Numbered from the stretch's first letter, positions 51,966 through 62,534 are shown. The stretch is DNA of 64,000 nucleotides from Klebsiella aerogenes KCTC 2190 (GCF_000215745.1 NC_015663.1:4216001-4280000); one strand, 5' to 3'. Numbers and translations: made by a program. Notes: generated by a model not told the origin, from the sequence alone.

Positions 51966-53456
51966 TTACCGTGGCGCCGGCGTATTGGCCAGCCCGCGCC
52001 AGATCCCCAGCGCCAGCAACAACAGCAGAACGCCAGCCGTCGCCAGCGAAATGCTGTGAGCGCTGATGAATGCGGTTTTCGCCGCCGCAATCAGTGAATC
52101 TGCCGGTATCGCGGGTAGCGATTGCGCCACCTTCATCGCCTCGCCGATGGACGATGAGGCCTGTACCGCTGCTTCACCGCCAATCCCGGCAGGCAGCTCA
52201 ATCGCCGAACTGTAGCTACGGGTAAGGATCAGGCCGAACAGCGCAATTCCGAGCCCCGCGCCCAGTTCATAGGCCATGGTTTCAATCGCTCCTGCCGCGG
52301 AGGCCTTTTCTTTCGGTGCCGCCGCCATGATCGCCGACGTTGACGCCAGCAGCGCGCTGGCGGCGCTAAAGCCCAGCAGCGTCATTAACCCCCACGCCTG
52401 CCACTGTTGGGTGCTGAAGTCGGTCATCGACAGCCCCAGGAAACTCAACGCGCTCAGCAACATACCGCCGGTCGCCACCTGCCGCAGCCCCAGTTTAGAT
52501 ACCAGCATTCCGGCAATCGGCCCGCTAAAGCCGCTGGCGACCATCACCGGTAGCATAAACAGCCCGGCCTCGAACGGTGTTTTCTGATGCACAAACTGCA
52601 GCTCCTGCGCCATCAGCAATTCAAAACCGACCAGCGTAATGAGCGCGGTCATCGCCATCATCACCCCGCTCAAAATAATGCGGTGGGTGAAGAGACGCAT
52701 ATCCACCATCGGCGTCGGCATCGACAGCTGCTTGCGGACAAACCAGGTCAACATGGCCGCGCCGCCGATAGCCACCAGCACAATCAGCCACAGCGCCAGC
52801 TGCCCCTTTAACGCTGACTTAGCGCTAAATACCAGCATCAGAATGGCCGCAATCAGGATCAGCGCCTGCGGCAGATTCAGCGGCTGCTCGCGGCGTGCGG
52901 GCTGGCGTGGAACGACCTTAGCGTTGATGGCGATGACCAGCAGCACGATTGGCACGTTGATCAGGAACACCGATCCCCAATAGAAGTGTTCCAGCAGCAT
53001 GCCGCCCACCAGCGGGCCAAATGCCGCACCGCCGGAGCCCACGGCGGCCCATAATCCCAGCGCCATGTTACGCTGGCTGGCTTCGGCGAAAGTGCCGCGG
53101 ATCCCGGCAAGCGTCGCCGGCACAATCATCGCCGCGCCAACCGCCAGCAGCGCCCGGGAGATAATCAGCGTTATCGCCGACGGCGACAGCGCGGCGCACA
53201 GCGAAGCGATGCCAAAATTGGCGCTACCGAGCAGCAACAGGCGCTTAAAGCCGATTTTATCGCCTAATGCGCCCATCGGCAGCACCATACCGGCCATCAC
53301 CAACGAATAGATATCAATGATCCACAGTAGCTCATTGCCGCTGGTGCCAAGCGCGACGCTGAGCGTCGGGGCGGCCACATGCAGCACCGTTGCGTCAATC
53401 GCCACTGGGATATAAACCAGCAAAATCGCCATCAGCGTTAACCATTGCCGAGACAT
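51966..53456 (-). CDS. smvA: MFS efflux pump SmvA
   Basis: A 14-helix drug:H+ antiporter (DHA2), about 496 aa, matching SmvA, which exports methyl viologen and cationic biocides such as quaternary ammonium compounds and chlorhexidine in Salmonella and Klebsiella. The start RQWLTLMAILLVYIPVAIDATVLHVAAPTLS is diagnostic. The ATG at 53456 gives the family N-terminus; 53471 is the longer option. Divergent smvR and two operator-like palindromes lie upstream. Confidence 0.94.
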   Translation of the reverse strand: MSRQWLTLMAILLVYIPVAIDATVLHVAAPTLSVALGTSGNELLWIIDIYSLVMAGMVLPMGALGDKIGFKRLLLLGSANFGIASLCAALSPSAITLIISRALLAVGAAMIVPATLAGIRGTFAEASQRNMALGLWAAVGSGGAAFGPLVGGMLLEHFYWGSVFLINVPIVLLVIAINAKVVPRQPARREQPLNLPQALILIAAILMLVFSAKSALKGQLALWLIVLVAIGGAAMLTWFVRKQLSMPTPMVDMRLFTHRIILSGVMMAMTALITLVGFELLMAQELQFVHQKTPFEAGLFMLPVMVASGFSGPIAGMLVSKLGLRQVATGGMLLSALSFLGLSMTDFSTQQWQAWGLMTLLGFSAASALLASTSAIMAAAPKEKASAAGAIETMAYELGAGLGIALFGLILTRSYSSAIELPAGIGGEAAVQASSSIGEAMKVAQSLPAIPADSLIAAAKTAFISAHSISLATAGVLLLLLALGIWRGLANTPAPR

Positions 53457-53480
53457 ACTTCTTTTCCTCAATTTATCAAA

Positions 53481-53496
53481 TTGGACACGCGTCCAG
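53481..53496. promoter_or_regulatory. SmvR operator-like palindrome 1
   Basis: TTGGAC-ACGC-GTCCAG, 25 bases before the smvA start. It shares its half-sites with the second palindrome at 53518-53533, giving a common pattern TTGGAC-N4-GTCCAA. TetR repressors bind such sites. Confidence 0.65.
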
Positions 53497-53517
53497 GATT
53501 GCGATCCTGCCGGATTG

Positions 53518-53533
53518 TTGAACGCCTGTCCAA
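53518..53533. promoter_or_regulatory. SmvR operator-like palindrome 2
   Basis: TTGAAC-GCCT-GTCCAA, 37 bases centre to centre from the first copy and 45 bases before the smvR start. Same pattern as palindrome 1 with one half-site change. Confidence 0.6.
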
Positions 53534-53577
53534 CTTTTTGTTACCATCATCCCATCACCTCTTGTTTACGGGTCGCT

Positions 53578-54159
53578 ATGCACTATTTAAATCGGGAAGC
53601 GCGTCGGGAAGTTATCATGCAGGCCGCCATGCGAGTGGCGCTAAATGGCGGCTTCAGCGCCATGACCGTGCGCCAGATAGCCAGCGACGCCGGCGTCGCA
53701 GCAGGTCAGTTACATCATCATTTTGCCTCGACCGGCGAGCTAAAAGCGCAGGCCTTTATCCGCTTGATCCGCGAAATGCTCGATATACAGCTGCTGACCG
53801 ATGACGCCTCCTGGAGCGAACGCCTGTTTTCATTACTTGGCAGCGAAGATGGCCGTCTCGAACCCTATATCCGCCTGTGGCGGGAAGCGCAGATTTTGTC
53901 CGGTAGCGATGAGGAAATTAAGGCCGCATATCTGCTTACCATGAGCATGTGGCATGATGAAACGGTCACGGCGATTAACCGCGGCGCCGAAGCCGGTGAA
54001 TTTCAGCCGCAGGATACGGCTGACAATATTGCCTGGCGTCTGATTGCTCTGGTTTGCGGGCTGGATGGCATTTACGCGCTGGGGATGCAAGCGATTGACG
54101 ACGCGGCATTTATTCGTTACTTAAAACATTATATCGCGCTGGAACTCCCTCAGGTTTAA
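53578..54159 (+). CDS. smvR: TetR-family repressor SmvR
   Basis: A 193-aa TetR-type regulator divergent from smvA. The helix-turn-helix region is MTVRQIASDAGVAAGQLHHHFASTGELK, and the C-terminal ligand domain follows (EETVTAINRGAEAGEFQ-like region). In Klebsiella, loss of SmvR raises smvA expression and biocide tolerance. The ATG at 53578 gives the family start MHYLNREARREVIMQAAMRVAL; the frame upstream to 53515 is in the operator region. The gene is intact here. Confidence 0.93.
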   Translation: MHYLNREARREVIMQAAMRVALNGGFSAMTVRQIASDAGVAAGQLHHHFASTGELKAQAFIRLIREMLDIQLLTDDASWSERLFSLLGSEDGRLEPYIRLWREAQILSGSDEEIKAAYLLTMSMWHDETVTAINRGAEAGEFQPQDTADNIAWRLIALVCGLDGIYALGMQAIDDAAFIRYLKHYIALELPQV

Positions 54160-54250
54160 GTTACATTTAGTAACAATTGACCGCCCTTCATTGTCGGCGT
54201 GAATTCTTTCACGCCTCGATTCTTATCTATCCTCAAACAATACAATTATT

Positions 54251-54299
54251 AAAAACAGCTGAAGCTTAATTCCAGCCTGCATAGTTTCAGCTGTTTTTT
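54251..54299 (+). terminator. Rho-independent terminator after smvR
   Basis: AAAAACAGCTGAA pairs perfectly with TTCAGCTGTTTTT across a 22-base loop, and T residues follow. It lies between smvR and narU and could act in both directions. Confidence 0.85.
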
Positions 54300-54338
54300 A
54301 TTTATCCTTTTGATCTCGTACGCTTTAGTGAGGGTGTT

Positions 54339-55727
54339 ATGTCGATAGAAGGTGATAAAAAGAATCATTATCTTTTAAAAGATTGGCGACCAGAAAATGA
54401 AGCCTTCTGGGAAAATAAAGGAAAAGCGATTGCGCGCAGGAACTTATGGATTTCCGTATTTTGTCTGTTACTCGCCTTCTGCGTCTGGATGTTATTTAGC
54501 GCAGTTGCGGTCAATCTCAATAAAGTGGGTTTTAATTTCACTACTGACCAGCTCTTTTTATTAACGGCGCTACCTTCGCTTTCCGGCGCAATATTACGCG
54601 TACCCTACTCCTTTATGGTACCTATTATGGGTGGGCGCTACTGGACGGTTATTAGCACGATTATTCTGGTGATTCCCTGTTTATGGCTGGGTTTGGCAGT
54701 ACAAAATACAACTACCCCGTACTGGGTATTTATCGCAATTTCGTTACTCTGCGGTTTTGCCGGCGCCAACTTCGCCTCCAGTATGGGCAACATCAGCTTC
54801 TTCTTCCCCAAGGCCAAACAAGGCAGCGCATTAGGGATTAACGGCGGGCTCGGCAATCTCGGGGTCAGCGTGATGCAACTGGTCTCTCCTATTTTTGTCT
54901 TCCTGCCGATTTTTACCTTTCTGGGCGTTCGCGGCGTAGAGCAACCTGGCGGCGCCATGCTGTGGCTTGGCAACTCACCGCTGCTGTGGGTGCCGTTACT
55001 GGTTATCGCCACCGTTTTCGCGTGGTTTGGCATGAACGATATTGCCAGTTCCAAAGCTTCAATTCGCGATCAACTACCGGTGTTGAAACGCCCGCATATG
55101 TGGCTGCTAAGTCTGTTGTATCTGGCCACCTTCGGCTCGTTTATTGGCTTTTCCGCCGGCTTCGCGATGCTGGCGAAAACCCAGTTTCCGGATGTCGATA
55201 TCCTGAAACTGGCCTTCTTCGGCCCGTTTATCGGCGCGCTGGCGCGCTCCTTCGGCGGTATCATTTCCGACCGTCTGGGCGGCGTACGGGTGACGCTGGT
55301 CAACTTCATTCTGATGGCGGTCTTTACCGGGCTGCTTTTCCTCACCCTGCCGGGCTCCGGTTCCGGCAGCTTCTTCGCCTTCTACGTGGTGTTTATGGGC
55401 CTGTTCTTAACCGCCGGGCTTGGCAGCGGTTCCACCTTCCAGATGATCGCCGTGATCTTCCGCCAGCTCACCATTGATAGCGTGAAAAAGCGCGGCGGCA
55501 GCGACGAACAGGCCCAGCATGAAGCGGTGACCGATACCGCCGCCGCGCTCGGTTTCATCGCTGCAATTGGCGCCATCGGCGGCTTCTTTATTCCAAAAGC
55601 CTTCGGTACCTCGCTGGCCATGACCGGCTCGCCGGTGGGCGCGATGAAAGTCTTTTTTGTCTTCTATGTGGTTTGCGTGCTGGTGACCTGGCTGGTCTAT
55701 GGCCGCCGTAAACCAGCACAACCATAA
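54339..55727 (+). CDS. narU: Nitrate/nitrite transporter NarU
   Basis: A 462-aa twelve-helix MFS transporter matching E. coli NarU, with the nitrate-signature segments GFAGANFASSMGNISFFFPKAKQG and TAGLGSGSTFQMIAVIFR. It imports nitrate and exchanges or exports nitrite. It leads the narU-narZYWV operon, 55 bases before narZ. A GAGGG site precedes the ATG. In E. coli this unit is favoured in stationary phase under RpoS. Confidence 0.95.
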   Translation: MSIEGDKKNHYLLKDWRPENEAFWENKGKAIARRNLWISVFCLLLAFCVWMLFSAVAVNLNKVGFNFTTDQLFLLTALPSLSGAILRVPYSFMVPIMGGRYWTVISTIILVIPCLWLGLAVQNTTTPYWVFIAISLLCGFAGANFASSMGNISFFFPKAKQGSALGINGGLGNLGVSVMQLVSPIFVFLPIFTFLGVRGVEQPGGAMLWLGNSPLLWVPLLVIATVFAWFGMNDIASSKASIRDQLPVLKRPHMWLLSLLYLATFGSFIGFSAGFAMLAKTQFPDVDILKLAFFGPFIGALARSFGGIISDRLGGVRVTLVNFILMAVFTGLLFLTLPGSGSGSFFAFYVVFMGLFLTAGLGSGSTFQMIAVIFRQLTIDSVKKRGGSDEQAQHEAVTDTAAALGFIAAIGAIGGFFIPKAFGTSLAMTGSPVGAMKVFFVFYVVCVLVTWLVYGRRKPAQP

Positions 55728-55782
55728 CGACCTATTTACCGGATGGCACGATGCCGGACATTAGCGGAGCAGGAGGAATGTC

Positions 55783-58700
55783 ATGAGTAAATTACTGGAT
55801 CGCTTTCGCTACTTTAAGCAGAAACGCGAGACCTTTGCCAACGGCCACGGTCAGGTCTACGATAATAACCGTGACTGGGAAGATAGCTACCGGCAACGCT
55901 GGCAATTCGACAAAATTGTCCGCTCCACGCACGGTGTGAACTGTACCGGCTCCTGTAGCTGGAAAATTTATGTCAAAAACGGTCTGGTCACCTGGGAAAC
56001 CCAGCAGACCGATTATCCGCGCACCCGACCGGACCTGCCAAATCACGAACCGCGTGGCTGTCCGCGCGGCGCCAGCTACTCATGGTATCTCTACAGCGCC
56101 AACCGCCTGAAGTACCCGCTGGCGCGCAAACGGCTGATTGAGCTGTGGCGCGAAGCCCTTGCACAACATCCCGACCCGGTACAGGCCTGGGATAGCATCA
56201 TGCAGGACCCGCTGAAAACCCGCAGCTACAAACAAATCCGCGGTAAAGGCGGTTTTGTTCGCTCCAGTTGGAAAGAGTTAAATCAACTGATCGCCGCAGC
56301 CAACGTCTGGACCATCAAAAACTACGGTCCGGATCGCGTCGCGGGCTTTTCGCCGATCCCGGCGATGTCGATGGTTTCCTACGCCGCGGGTACCCGCTAT
56401 TTATCGTTGATCGGCGGCACCTGCCTGAGCTTTTATGACTGGTACTGCGATTTACCCCCCGCCTCACCGATGACCTGGGGCGAACAGACCGACGTGCCGG
56501 AATCCGCCGACTGGTATAACTCCAGCTACATTATTGCCTGGGGTTCAAACGTCCCGCAGACCCGAACCCCGGACGCGCACTTCTTCACCGAAGTGCGCTA
56601 CAAGGGCACCAAAACCATCGCCATTACTCCGGATTATTCGGAAGTCGCCAAGCTCTGCGACCAGTGGCTGGCGCCGAAGCAAGGTACCGACAGCGCGCTG
56701 GCGATGGCGATGGGCCACGTGATCCTCAAAACCTTCCACCTCGATAACCCAAGCGATTACTTTCTCAACTACTGCCGTACCTATACCGATATGCCGATGC
56801 TGGTAATGCTCGACCGTCGTGACGACTGCAGCTATGCGCCTGGCCGTATGCTGCGCGCCGCCGACCTGCTTGACGGGCTGGGAGAAAGTAATAACCCGGA
56901 ATGGAAAACCGTCGCCTATAACGCCGAAGGCGAGCTGGTCGCGCCGAACGGATCCATCGGCTTTCGTTGGGGCGAAAAAGGCAAATGGAATCTCGAACAA
57001 CAGGCTAACGGCCGGGACGTCGAATTAAAATTGTCGCTGCTGGATATGCACGATAGCGTGGTGTCGGTCGGTTTCCCCTACTTCGGCGGCAACGAAAACC
57101 CGCATTTCCGCAGCGTGAAGCAGGAGCCGGTAACGCTTCATCAGTTGCCAGCTAAACAGCTACCGTTGGCCAATGGTGAGAGCGCTTTGGTGGTGAGCGT
57201 GTATGACCTGGTGCTGGCTAACTACGGTCTGGATCGCGGTCTTGACGATGCCAATGCCGCGCGCGACTTCGCGGATGTCAAAGCCTATACTCCGGCATGG
57301 GCCGAGCAGATCACCGGCGTGCCGCGTCAACATATCGAACAAATCGCCCGCGAGTTCGCCGATACGGCGCATAAAACCCATGGCCGTTCGATGATTATCC
57401 TCGGCGCCGGTGTGAACCACTGGTACCACATGGATATGAACTACCGCGGGATGATCAACATGCTGGTGTTCTGCGGCTGCGTCGGTCAGAGCGGCGGTGG
57501 CTGGTCGCACTATGTCGGCCAGGAGAAACTGCGCCCGCAGACCGGCTGGCTGCCGCTGGCGTTCGCGCTGGACTGGACTCGTCCGCCGCGGCAGATGAAC
57601 AGTACCTCTTATTTCTACAACCACGCCAGCCAATGGCGCTACGAAAAACTGACCGCTCAGGAGCTGCTGTCGCCGCTGGCCGACGCCAGCAAATTCAGCG
57701 GCCATATGATTGACTTCAACGTTCGCGCCGAGCGCATGGGCTGGCTGCCTTCCGCGCCGCAGCTTAACGTTAATCCGCTGAGCATCAGGCAGCAGGCCGA
57801 GGCCGCCGGGCTGTCACCGGCCGATTTCACCGTCCAGTCGTTAAAAGCAGGCGATATTCGCTTTGCCGCCGAGCAGCCGGATAGCGGCAACAACCACCCG
57901 CGCAACCTGTTTATCTGGCGTTCGAACCTGCTGGGTTCGTCCGGTAAGGGCCATGAGTACATGCTCAAGTACCTGCTCGGTACCGATAACGGTATTCAGG
58001 GCGAGGAGTTTGGCTCCACCGCTGACGTGAAGCCGGAGGAAGTCGAGTGGCAGACCGCGGCGATTGAGGGCAAACTTGATCTACTGGTGACCCTCGATTT
58101 TCGCATGTCCAGTACCTGCCTGTTCTCCGATATCGTCCTGCCGACCGCCACCTGGTATGAAAAAGACGATATGAACACCTCAGACATGCACCCGTTTATC
58201 CACCCCCTTTCCGCCGCCGTCGACCCGGCCTGGGAGGCGAAAAGCGACTGGGAAATCTACAAGGACATCGCCAAAAGTTTCTCTGAAGTGTGCGTCGGCC
58301 ACCTTGATAAAGAGACCGATGTGGTACTGGTACCGCTGCTGCATGACTCTCCGGCGGAGCTGTCACAGCCGTTCGATGTCCTCGACTGGCGCAAGGGCGA
58401 ATGCGATCTCATTCCAGGCAAAACCGCGCCGTCAATTGCGCTGGTTGAACGTGACTACCCTGCCACCTGGGAACGCTTCACCTCGCTGGGGCCGTTACTC
58501 GATAAGCTCGGCAACGGCGGTAAAGGCATTTCGTGGAATACGCAAAGCGAGGTCGACTTCCTCGGCAAACTTAACTACGTCAAGCCAGACGGTCCGGCCA
58601 AAGGCCGTCCGCGTATCGACAGCGCTATCGACGCCAGTGAAGTCATCTTAAGCCTGGCGCCGGAAACCAACGGCCAGGTGGCGGTGAAAGCCTGGCAAGC

Positions 58701-59523
58701 GCTGGGAGAATTTACCGGCCGCGACCACACTCATCTGGCGCTGAATAAAGAGGATGAGAAAATCCGCTTCCGCGATATTCAGGCGCAGCCGCGCAAGATC
58801 ATCTCCAGCCCAACGTGGTCTGGTCTGGAAAGCGAACATGTCTCCTATAATGCCGGTTATACCAACGTTCACGAACTGATCCCGTGGCGTACCCTCTCCG
58901 GGCGGCAACAGCTGTATCAGGATCATCCCTGGATGCGCGCCTTCGGCGAGAGTCTGGTGGCCTATCGCCCACCGATCGATACGCGCAGCGTCAGCCAGAT
59001 GAAGGACGTGCCGCCAAACGGCTTCCCGGAAAAAGCGCTGAACTTCCTGACCCCGCATCAGAAATGGGGTATCCACTCAACCTATAGCGAAAACCTGCTG
59101 ATGCTGACGTTGTCGCGCGGCGGGCCCATCGTCTGGCTAAGCGAAACCGACGCAAAAGAACTGGGGATTGAAGATAACGACTGGATCGAAGCCTTCAACG
59201 CCAACGGCGCCCTCACCGCGCGTGCGGTGGTGAGCCAGCGCGTGCCGCCGGGCATGACCATGATGTATCACGCTCAGGAACGCATTATGAACATTCCAGG
59301 TTCGGAGGTGACCGGTCGCCGGGGCGGCATCCACAACTCCGTGACCCGCGTCTGTCCTAAACCCACGCATATGATTGGCGGCTATGCCCAACTGGCTTAC
59401 GGCTTTAACTACTACGGCACCGTCGGCTCCAACCGCGACGAGTTCATTATGATCCGCAAAATGAAAAATATTGACTGGCTGGATGGCGAAGGTCGTGACC
59501 AGGTACAGGAGGCGAAGAAATGA
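55783..59523 (+). CDS. narZ: Nitrate reductase Z alpha subunit
   Basis: A 1246-aa bis-MGD molybdoenzyme reducing nitrate to nitrite, same length and pattern as E. coli NarZ. The FS0 [4Fe-4S] ligands are H50, C54, C58 (HGVNCTGSC) and the CPRG cysteine; the molybdenum-ligand region is intact. It is the cytoplasm-facing catalytic subunit. Gene order narU-Z-Y-W-V with nhoA downstream identifies it as the Z enzyme, not NarG. narY starts four bases before its stop. Confidence 0.95.
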   Translation: MSKLLDRFRYFKQKRETFANGHGQVYDNNRDWEDSYRQRWQFDKIVRSTHGVNCTGSCSWKIYVKNGLVTWETQQTDYPRTRPDLPNHEPRGCPRGASYSWYLYSANRLKYPLARKRLIELWREALAQHPDPVQAWDSIMQDPLKTRSYKQIRGKGGFVRSSWKELNQLIAAANVWTIKNYGPDRVAGFSPIPAMSMVSYAAGTRYLSLIGGTCLSFYDWYCDLPPASPMTWGEQTDVPESADWYNSSYIIAWGSNVPQTRTPDAHFFTEVRYKGTKTIAITPDYSEVAKLCDQWLAPKQGTDSALAMAMGHVILKTFHLDNPSDYFLNYCRTYTDMPMLVMLDRRDDCSYAPGRMLRAADLLDGLGESNNPEWKTVAYNAEGELVAPNGSIGFRWGEKGKWNLEQQANGRDVELKLSLLDMHDSVVSVGFPYFGGNENPHFRSVKQEPVTLHQLPAKQLPLANGESALVVSVYDLVLANYGLDRGLDDANAARDFADVKAYTPAWAEQITGVPRQHIEQIAREFADTAHKTHGRSMIILGAGVNHWYHMDMNYRGMINMLVFCGCVGQSGGGWSHYVGQEKLRPQTGWLPLAFALDWTRPPRQMNSTSYFYNHASQWRYEKLTAQELLSPLADASKFSGHMIDFNVRAERMGWLPSAPQLNVNPLSIRQQAEAAGLSPADFTVQSLKAGDIRFAAEQPDSGNNHPRNLFIWRSNLLGSSGKGHEYMLKYLLGTDNGIQGEEFGSTADVKPEEVEWQTAAIEGKLDLLVTLDFRMSSTCLFSDIVLPTATWYEKDDMNTSDMHPFIHPLSAAVDPAWEAKSDWEIYKDIAKSFSEVCVGHLDKETDVVLVPLLHDSPAELSQPFDVLDWRKGECDLIPGKTAPSIALVERDYPATWERFTSLGPLLDKLGNGGKGISWNTQSEVDFLGKLNYVKPDGPAKGRPRIDSAIDASEVILSLAPETNGQVAVKAWQALGEFTGRDHTHLALNKEDEKIRFRDIQAQPRKIISSPTWSGLESEHVSYNAGYTNVHELIPWRTLSGRQQLYQDHPWMRAFGESLVAYRPPIDTRSVSQMKDVPPNGFPEKALNFLTPHQKWGIHSTYSENLLMLTLSRGGPIVWLSETDAKELGIEDNDWIEAFNANGALTARAVVSQRVPPGMTMMYHAQERIMNIPGSEVTGRRGGIHNSVTRVCPKPTHMIGGYAQLAYGFNYYGTVGSNRDEFIMIRKMKNIDWLDGEGRDQVQEAKK

Positions 59524-61064
59524 AAATACGTTCACAAGTCGGAATGGTGCTGAATCTGGATAAATGCATCGGATGCCATACCTGCTCCGTCACCTGTAAA
59601 AACGTCTGGAGCAGCCGCGAAGGGATGGAATATGCGTGGTTCAACAACGTGGAAACCAAGCCAGGTATTGGTTACCCCAAAAACTGGGAAGATCAGGACG
59701 AGTGGCAAGGCGGCTGGATCCGCGGTATCAGCGGCAAGCTTACTCCGCGTCTGGGCAACCGCGTCAGCGTGTTGTCGAAGATTTTCGCCAACCCGGTGCT
59801 GCCGCAGATTGACGATTATTACGAACCCTTTACCTACGATTATCAGCACCTGCACAACGCGCCGGAGGGCAAATACTTGCCTACCGCCCGCCCGCGTTCG
59901 CTGATTAGCGGCGAACGGATGGATAAGATCACCTGGGGGCCAAACTGGGAGGAACTGCTCGGCGGCGAGTTTGAAAAACGCGCCAAAGACCGTAACTTCG
60001 AAGCGATGCAAAAAGAGATGTACGGCCAGTTTGAAAACACCTTCATGATGTATCTGCCGCGTCTTTGCGAACATTGCCTCAATCCGAGCTGCGTAGCGAC
60101 CTGCCCAAGCGGCGCCATCTATAAGCGTGAAGAAGACGGTATCGTGCTGATCGACCAGGATAAATGCCGCGGCTGGCGGATGTGCATCAGCGGTTGTCCG
60201 TACAAAAAAATCTACTTTAACTGGAAGAGCGGCAAATCGGAAAAATGCATCTTCTGCTATCCGCGTATTGAGTCCGGGCAACCGACAGTCTGTTCAGAAA
60301 CCTGCGTTGGCCGCATCCGCTACCTTGGCGTGCTGCTGTACGACGCGGACCGTATCGAAGAAGCGGCCAGCACTGAACATGAAACCGACCTCTACGAGCG
60401 CCAGTGTGATGTGTTCCTTAACCCCAACGATCCGGCGGTCATCGAAGAGGCGTTGAAACAGGGTATTCCACATAACGTGATCGACGCCGCGCAGAAATCA
60501 CCGGTGTATAAACTGGCGATGGACTGGAAGCTGGCGCTGCCGCTGCACCCGGAATACCGCACCTTACCGATGGTCTGGTACGTGCCGCCGCTGTCGCCGA
60601 TTCAGTCGGTCGCCGACGCTGGCGGCCTGCCGAGTAACGGTAACATCCTGCCGGCGGTAGAAAGCCTGCGTATACCAGTACAGTATCTGGCGAACCTGCT
60701 GAGCGCCGGTGATACCGGCCCGGTCTTGCGCGCGTTAAAACGCATGATGGCGATGCGCCATTATAAACGTTCGCAAACCGTCGAAGGCGTGACCGATACC
60801 CGTGCGATTGAAGAAGTGGGCCTCAGCGTCGAACAGGTGGAAGAGATGTATCGCTACCTGGCGATCGCCAATTATGAAGACCGCTTCGTGATCCCCACCA
60901 GCCACCGCGAACTGGCGGAGGACGCCTTCCCTGAACGCAACGGCTGCGGTTTTACCTTCGGCGATGGTTGCCACGGTTCTGATACTAAATTCAACCTGTT
61001 CAACAGTCGTCGCATAGACGCTATTGACGTCGGGGACGTTCGTCGACATGGGGAGGGAGAGTAA
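59520..61064 (+). CDS. narY: Nitrate reductase Z beta subunit
   Basis: A 514-aa iron-sulfur subunit with four cluster motifs: CIGCHTCSVTC, CEHCLNPSCVATC, CRGWRMCISGC and CIFCYPRIESGQPTVCSETC. The tryptophan in CRGWRMC is the substitution that gives the [3Fe-4S] centre in NarH/NarY. It transfers electrons from NarV to NarZ. Overlaps narZ by ATGA and narW by one base. Confidence 0.97.
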   Translation: MKIRSQVGMVLNLDKCIGCHTCSVTCKNVWSSREGMEYAWFNNVETKPGIGYPKNWEDQDEWQGGWIRGISGKLTPRLGNRVSVLSKIFANPVLPQIDDYYEPFTYDYQHLHNAPEGKYLPTARPRSLISGERMDKITWGPNWEELLGGEFEKRAKDRNFEAMQKEMYGQFENTFMMYLPRLCEHCLNPSCVATCPSGAIYKREEDGIVLIDQDKCRGWRMCISGCPYKKIYFNWKSGKSEKCIFCYPRIESGQPTVCSETCVGRIRYLGVLLYDADRIEEAASTEHETDLYERQCDVFLNPNDPAVIEEALKQGIPHNVIDAAQKSPVYKLAMDWKLALPLHPEYRTLPMVWYVPPLSPIQSVADAGGLPSNGNILPAVESLRIPVQYLANLLSAGDTGPVLRALKRMMAMRHYKRSQTVEGVTDTRAIEEVGLSVEQVEEMYRYLAIANYEDRFVIPTSHRELAEDAFPERNGCGFTFGDGCHGSDTKFNLFNSRRIDAIDVGDVRRHGEGE

Positions 61065-61759
61065 TGCGGATCCTCAAAGTCATTGCTCTGTTGCTGGAGT
61101 ATCCCGACGACGCGCTGTGGGATAACCGCGAGGAGGCGCTGGCGCTGGTCAGCGCCGATGCGCCTGCCCTGACGCCGTTTGTTAGGCGATTACTGGCGGC
61201 GCCGCTGCTCGACCGCCAGGCCGAATGGTGTGAGGTGTTTGAACGCGGTCGCGCCACCTCGCTGCTGCTGTTTGAACACGTTCACGCCGAATCACGCGAT
61301 CGCGGCCAGGCGATGGTCGATCTGATGAACCAGTATGAACAGGCGGGCCTGCAGATCGATTGTCGCGAACTGCCGGACCACCTGCCTTTATATCTTGAAT
61401 ACCTCAGCATTCTCCCATTAGCCGATGCCCGTGAAGGACTGCAGAACGTCGCGCCTATTCTGGCGTTGCTCGGTGGACGCTTAAAGCAGCGCGAATGCGA
61501 TTACTATCAACTCTTTGACACCCTTCTTGCGCTGGCGGATAGCCCACTAAATAGTGACAGCGTCACCAGGCAGGTAGCGAGTGAGAAGCGTGACGACACC
61601 CGCCAGGCGCTGGATGCGGTGTGGGAAGAGGAACAGGTGAAGTTTATTGAAGATAATGCAACCGCTTGCGATAGCTCGCCAATGCAAGCTTATCAACGAC
61701 GCTTTAGCCAGGATGTGGCGCCGCAGTACGTCGACATCCGCGCCGGAGGCCCGAAATGA
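61064..61759 (+). CDS. narW: Nitrate reductase Z assembly chaperone NarW
   Basis: A 231-aa chaperone of the NarJ/NarW (TorD-like) family, which assists cofactor insertion into NarZ and is not part of the mature enzyme. Typical LEYPDDALW start and the [12 protein letters not shown] core are present. Overlaps narV by four bases. Confidence 0.96.
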   Translation: MRILKVIALLLEYPDDALWDNREEALALVSADAPALTPFVRRLLAAPLLDRQAEWCEVFERGRATSLLLFEHVHAESRDRGQAMVDLMNQYEQAGLQIDCRELPDHLPLYLEYLSILPLADAREGLQNVAPILALLGGRLKQRECDYYQLFDTLLALADSPLNSDSVTRQVASEKRDDTRQALDAVWEEEQVKFIEDNATACDSSPMQAYQRRFSQDVAPQYVDIRAGGPK

Positions 61760-62436
61760 TACAGTACTTAAACGTCTTCTTTTACGATATCTACCCTTAT
61801 CTCTGCGGCACCGTGTTCCTGGTGGGCAGTTGGCTGCGCTATGACTACGGGCAGTATACCTGGCGCGCGTCATCCAGCCAGATGCTCGATAAACGGGGCA
61901 TGGTGCTGTGGTCGAACTTATTCCATATCGGCATCCTCGGCATTTTCTTCGGCCACTTCTTCGGGATGCTGACGCCGCACTGGGTCTATTCATGGTTTCT
62001 GCCGATGTCGCAGAAACAGGTGATGGCGATGGTGCTGGGCGGTGTCTGCGGCGTACTGACCCTGGTCGGCGGTATTGGCCTGCTGGCGCGCCGCCTGACC
62101 AACCCGCGCATTCGCGCCACCTCCACCACTGCGGACATCCTGATCCTGTGCATTCTACTGATTCAGTGCGCGCTGGGGCTGACGACCATCCCGTTCTCCG
62201 CCCAGCATCCGGACGGCAGCGAAATGCTGAAACTGGTGGATTGGGCGCAGGCGGTAGTCACCTTCCACGGCGGCGCATCGGCGCATCTGGACGGCGTCGC
62301 GTGGGTGTATCGCGTCCATCTGGTGCTGGGAATGACTATCTTCCTTATCTTCCCGTTCACCCGGCTGGTTCACGTCTGGAGCGCGCCGATAGAGTATTTC
62401 ACCCGACGCTACCAGGTGGTGCGCTCCCGGCGCTGA
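61756..62436 (+). CDS. narV: Nitrate reductase Z gamma subunit (cytochrome b)
   Basis: A 226-aa membrane anchor with five helices and two haem b groups that takes electrons from quinol. The NarI/NarV start ([35 protein letters not shown]) and haem-ligand histidines in [17 protein letters not shown] are visible. Last gene of the nar operon. Confidence 0.96.
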   Translation: MIQYLNVFFYDIYPYLCGTVFLVGSWLRYDYGQYTWRASSSQMLDKRGMVLWSNLFHIGILGIFFGHFFGMLTPHWVYSWFLPMSQKQVMAMVLGGVCGVLTLVGGIGLLARRLTNPRIRATSTTADILILCILLIQCALGLTTIPFSAQHPDGSEMLKLVDWAQAVVTFHGGASAHLDGVAWVYRVHLVLGMTIFLIFPFTRLVHVWSAPIEYFTRRYQVVRSRR

Positions 62437-62534
62437 GCGCTGGCGCCCCCAGCCATGCCCGTTTACCAATAGCCCGGACGAGGCGCCTGCGCCGACTCCG
62501 GGTCATATTCATCAGCCCCGGCTCCAGCCTTTAT

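Noticed and set aside
55728..55782. REP element between narU and narZ
   Set aside because: The GGATGGCACGATGCC stretch resembles a REP only superficially; it is a short hairpin without the conserved tail.
55783..62436. Annotation as narGHJI
   Set aside because: Protein sequences and the narU-leading, nhoA-trailing gene order match the second (Z) nitrate reductase; no narX/narL/narK is adjacent.
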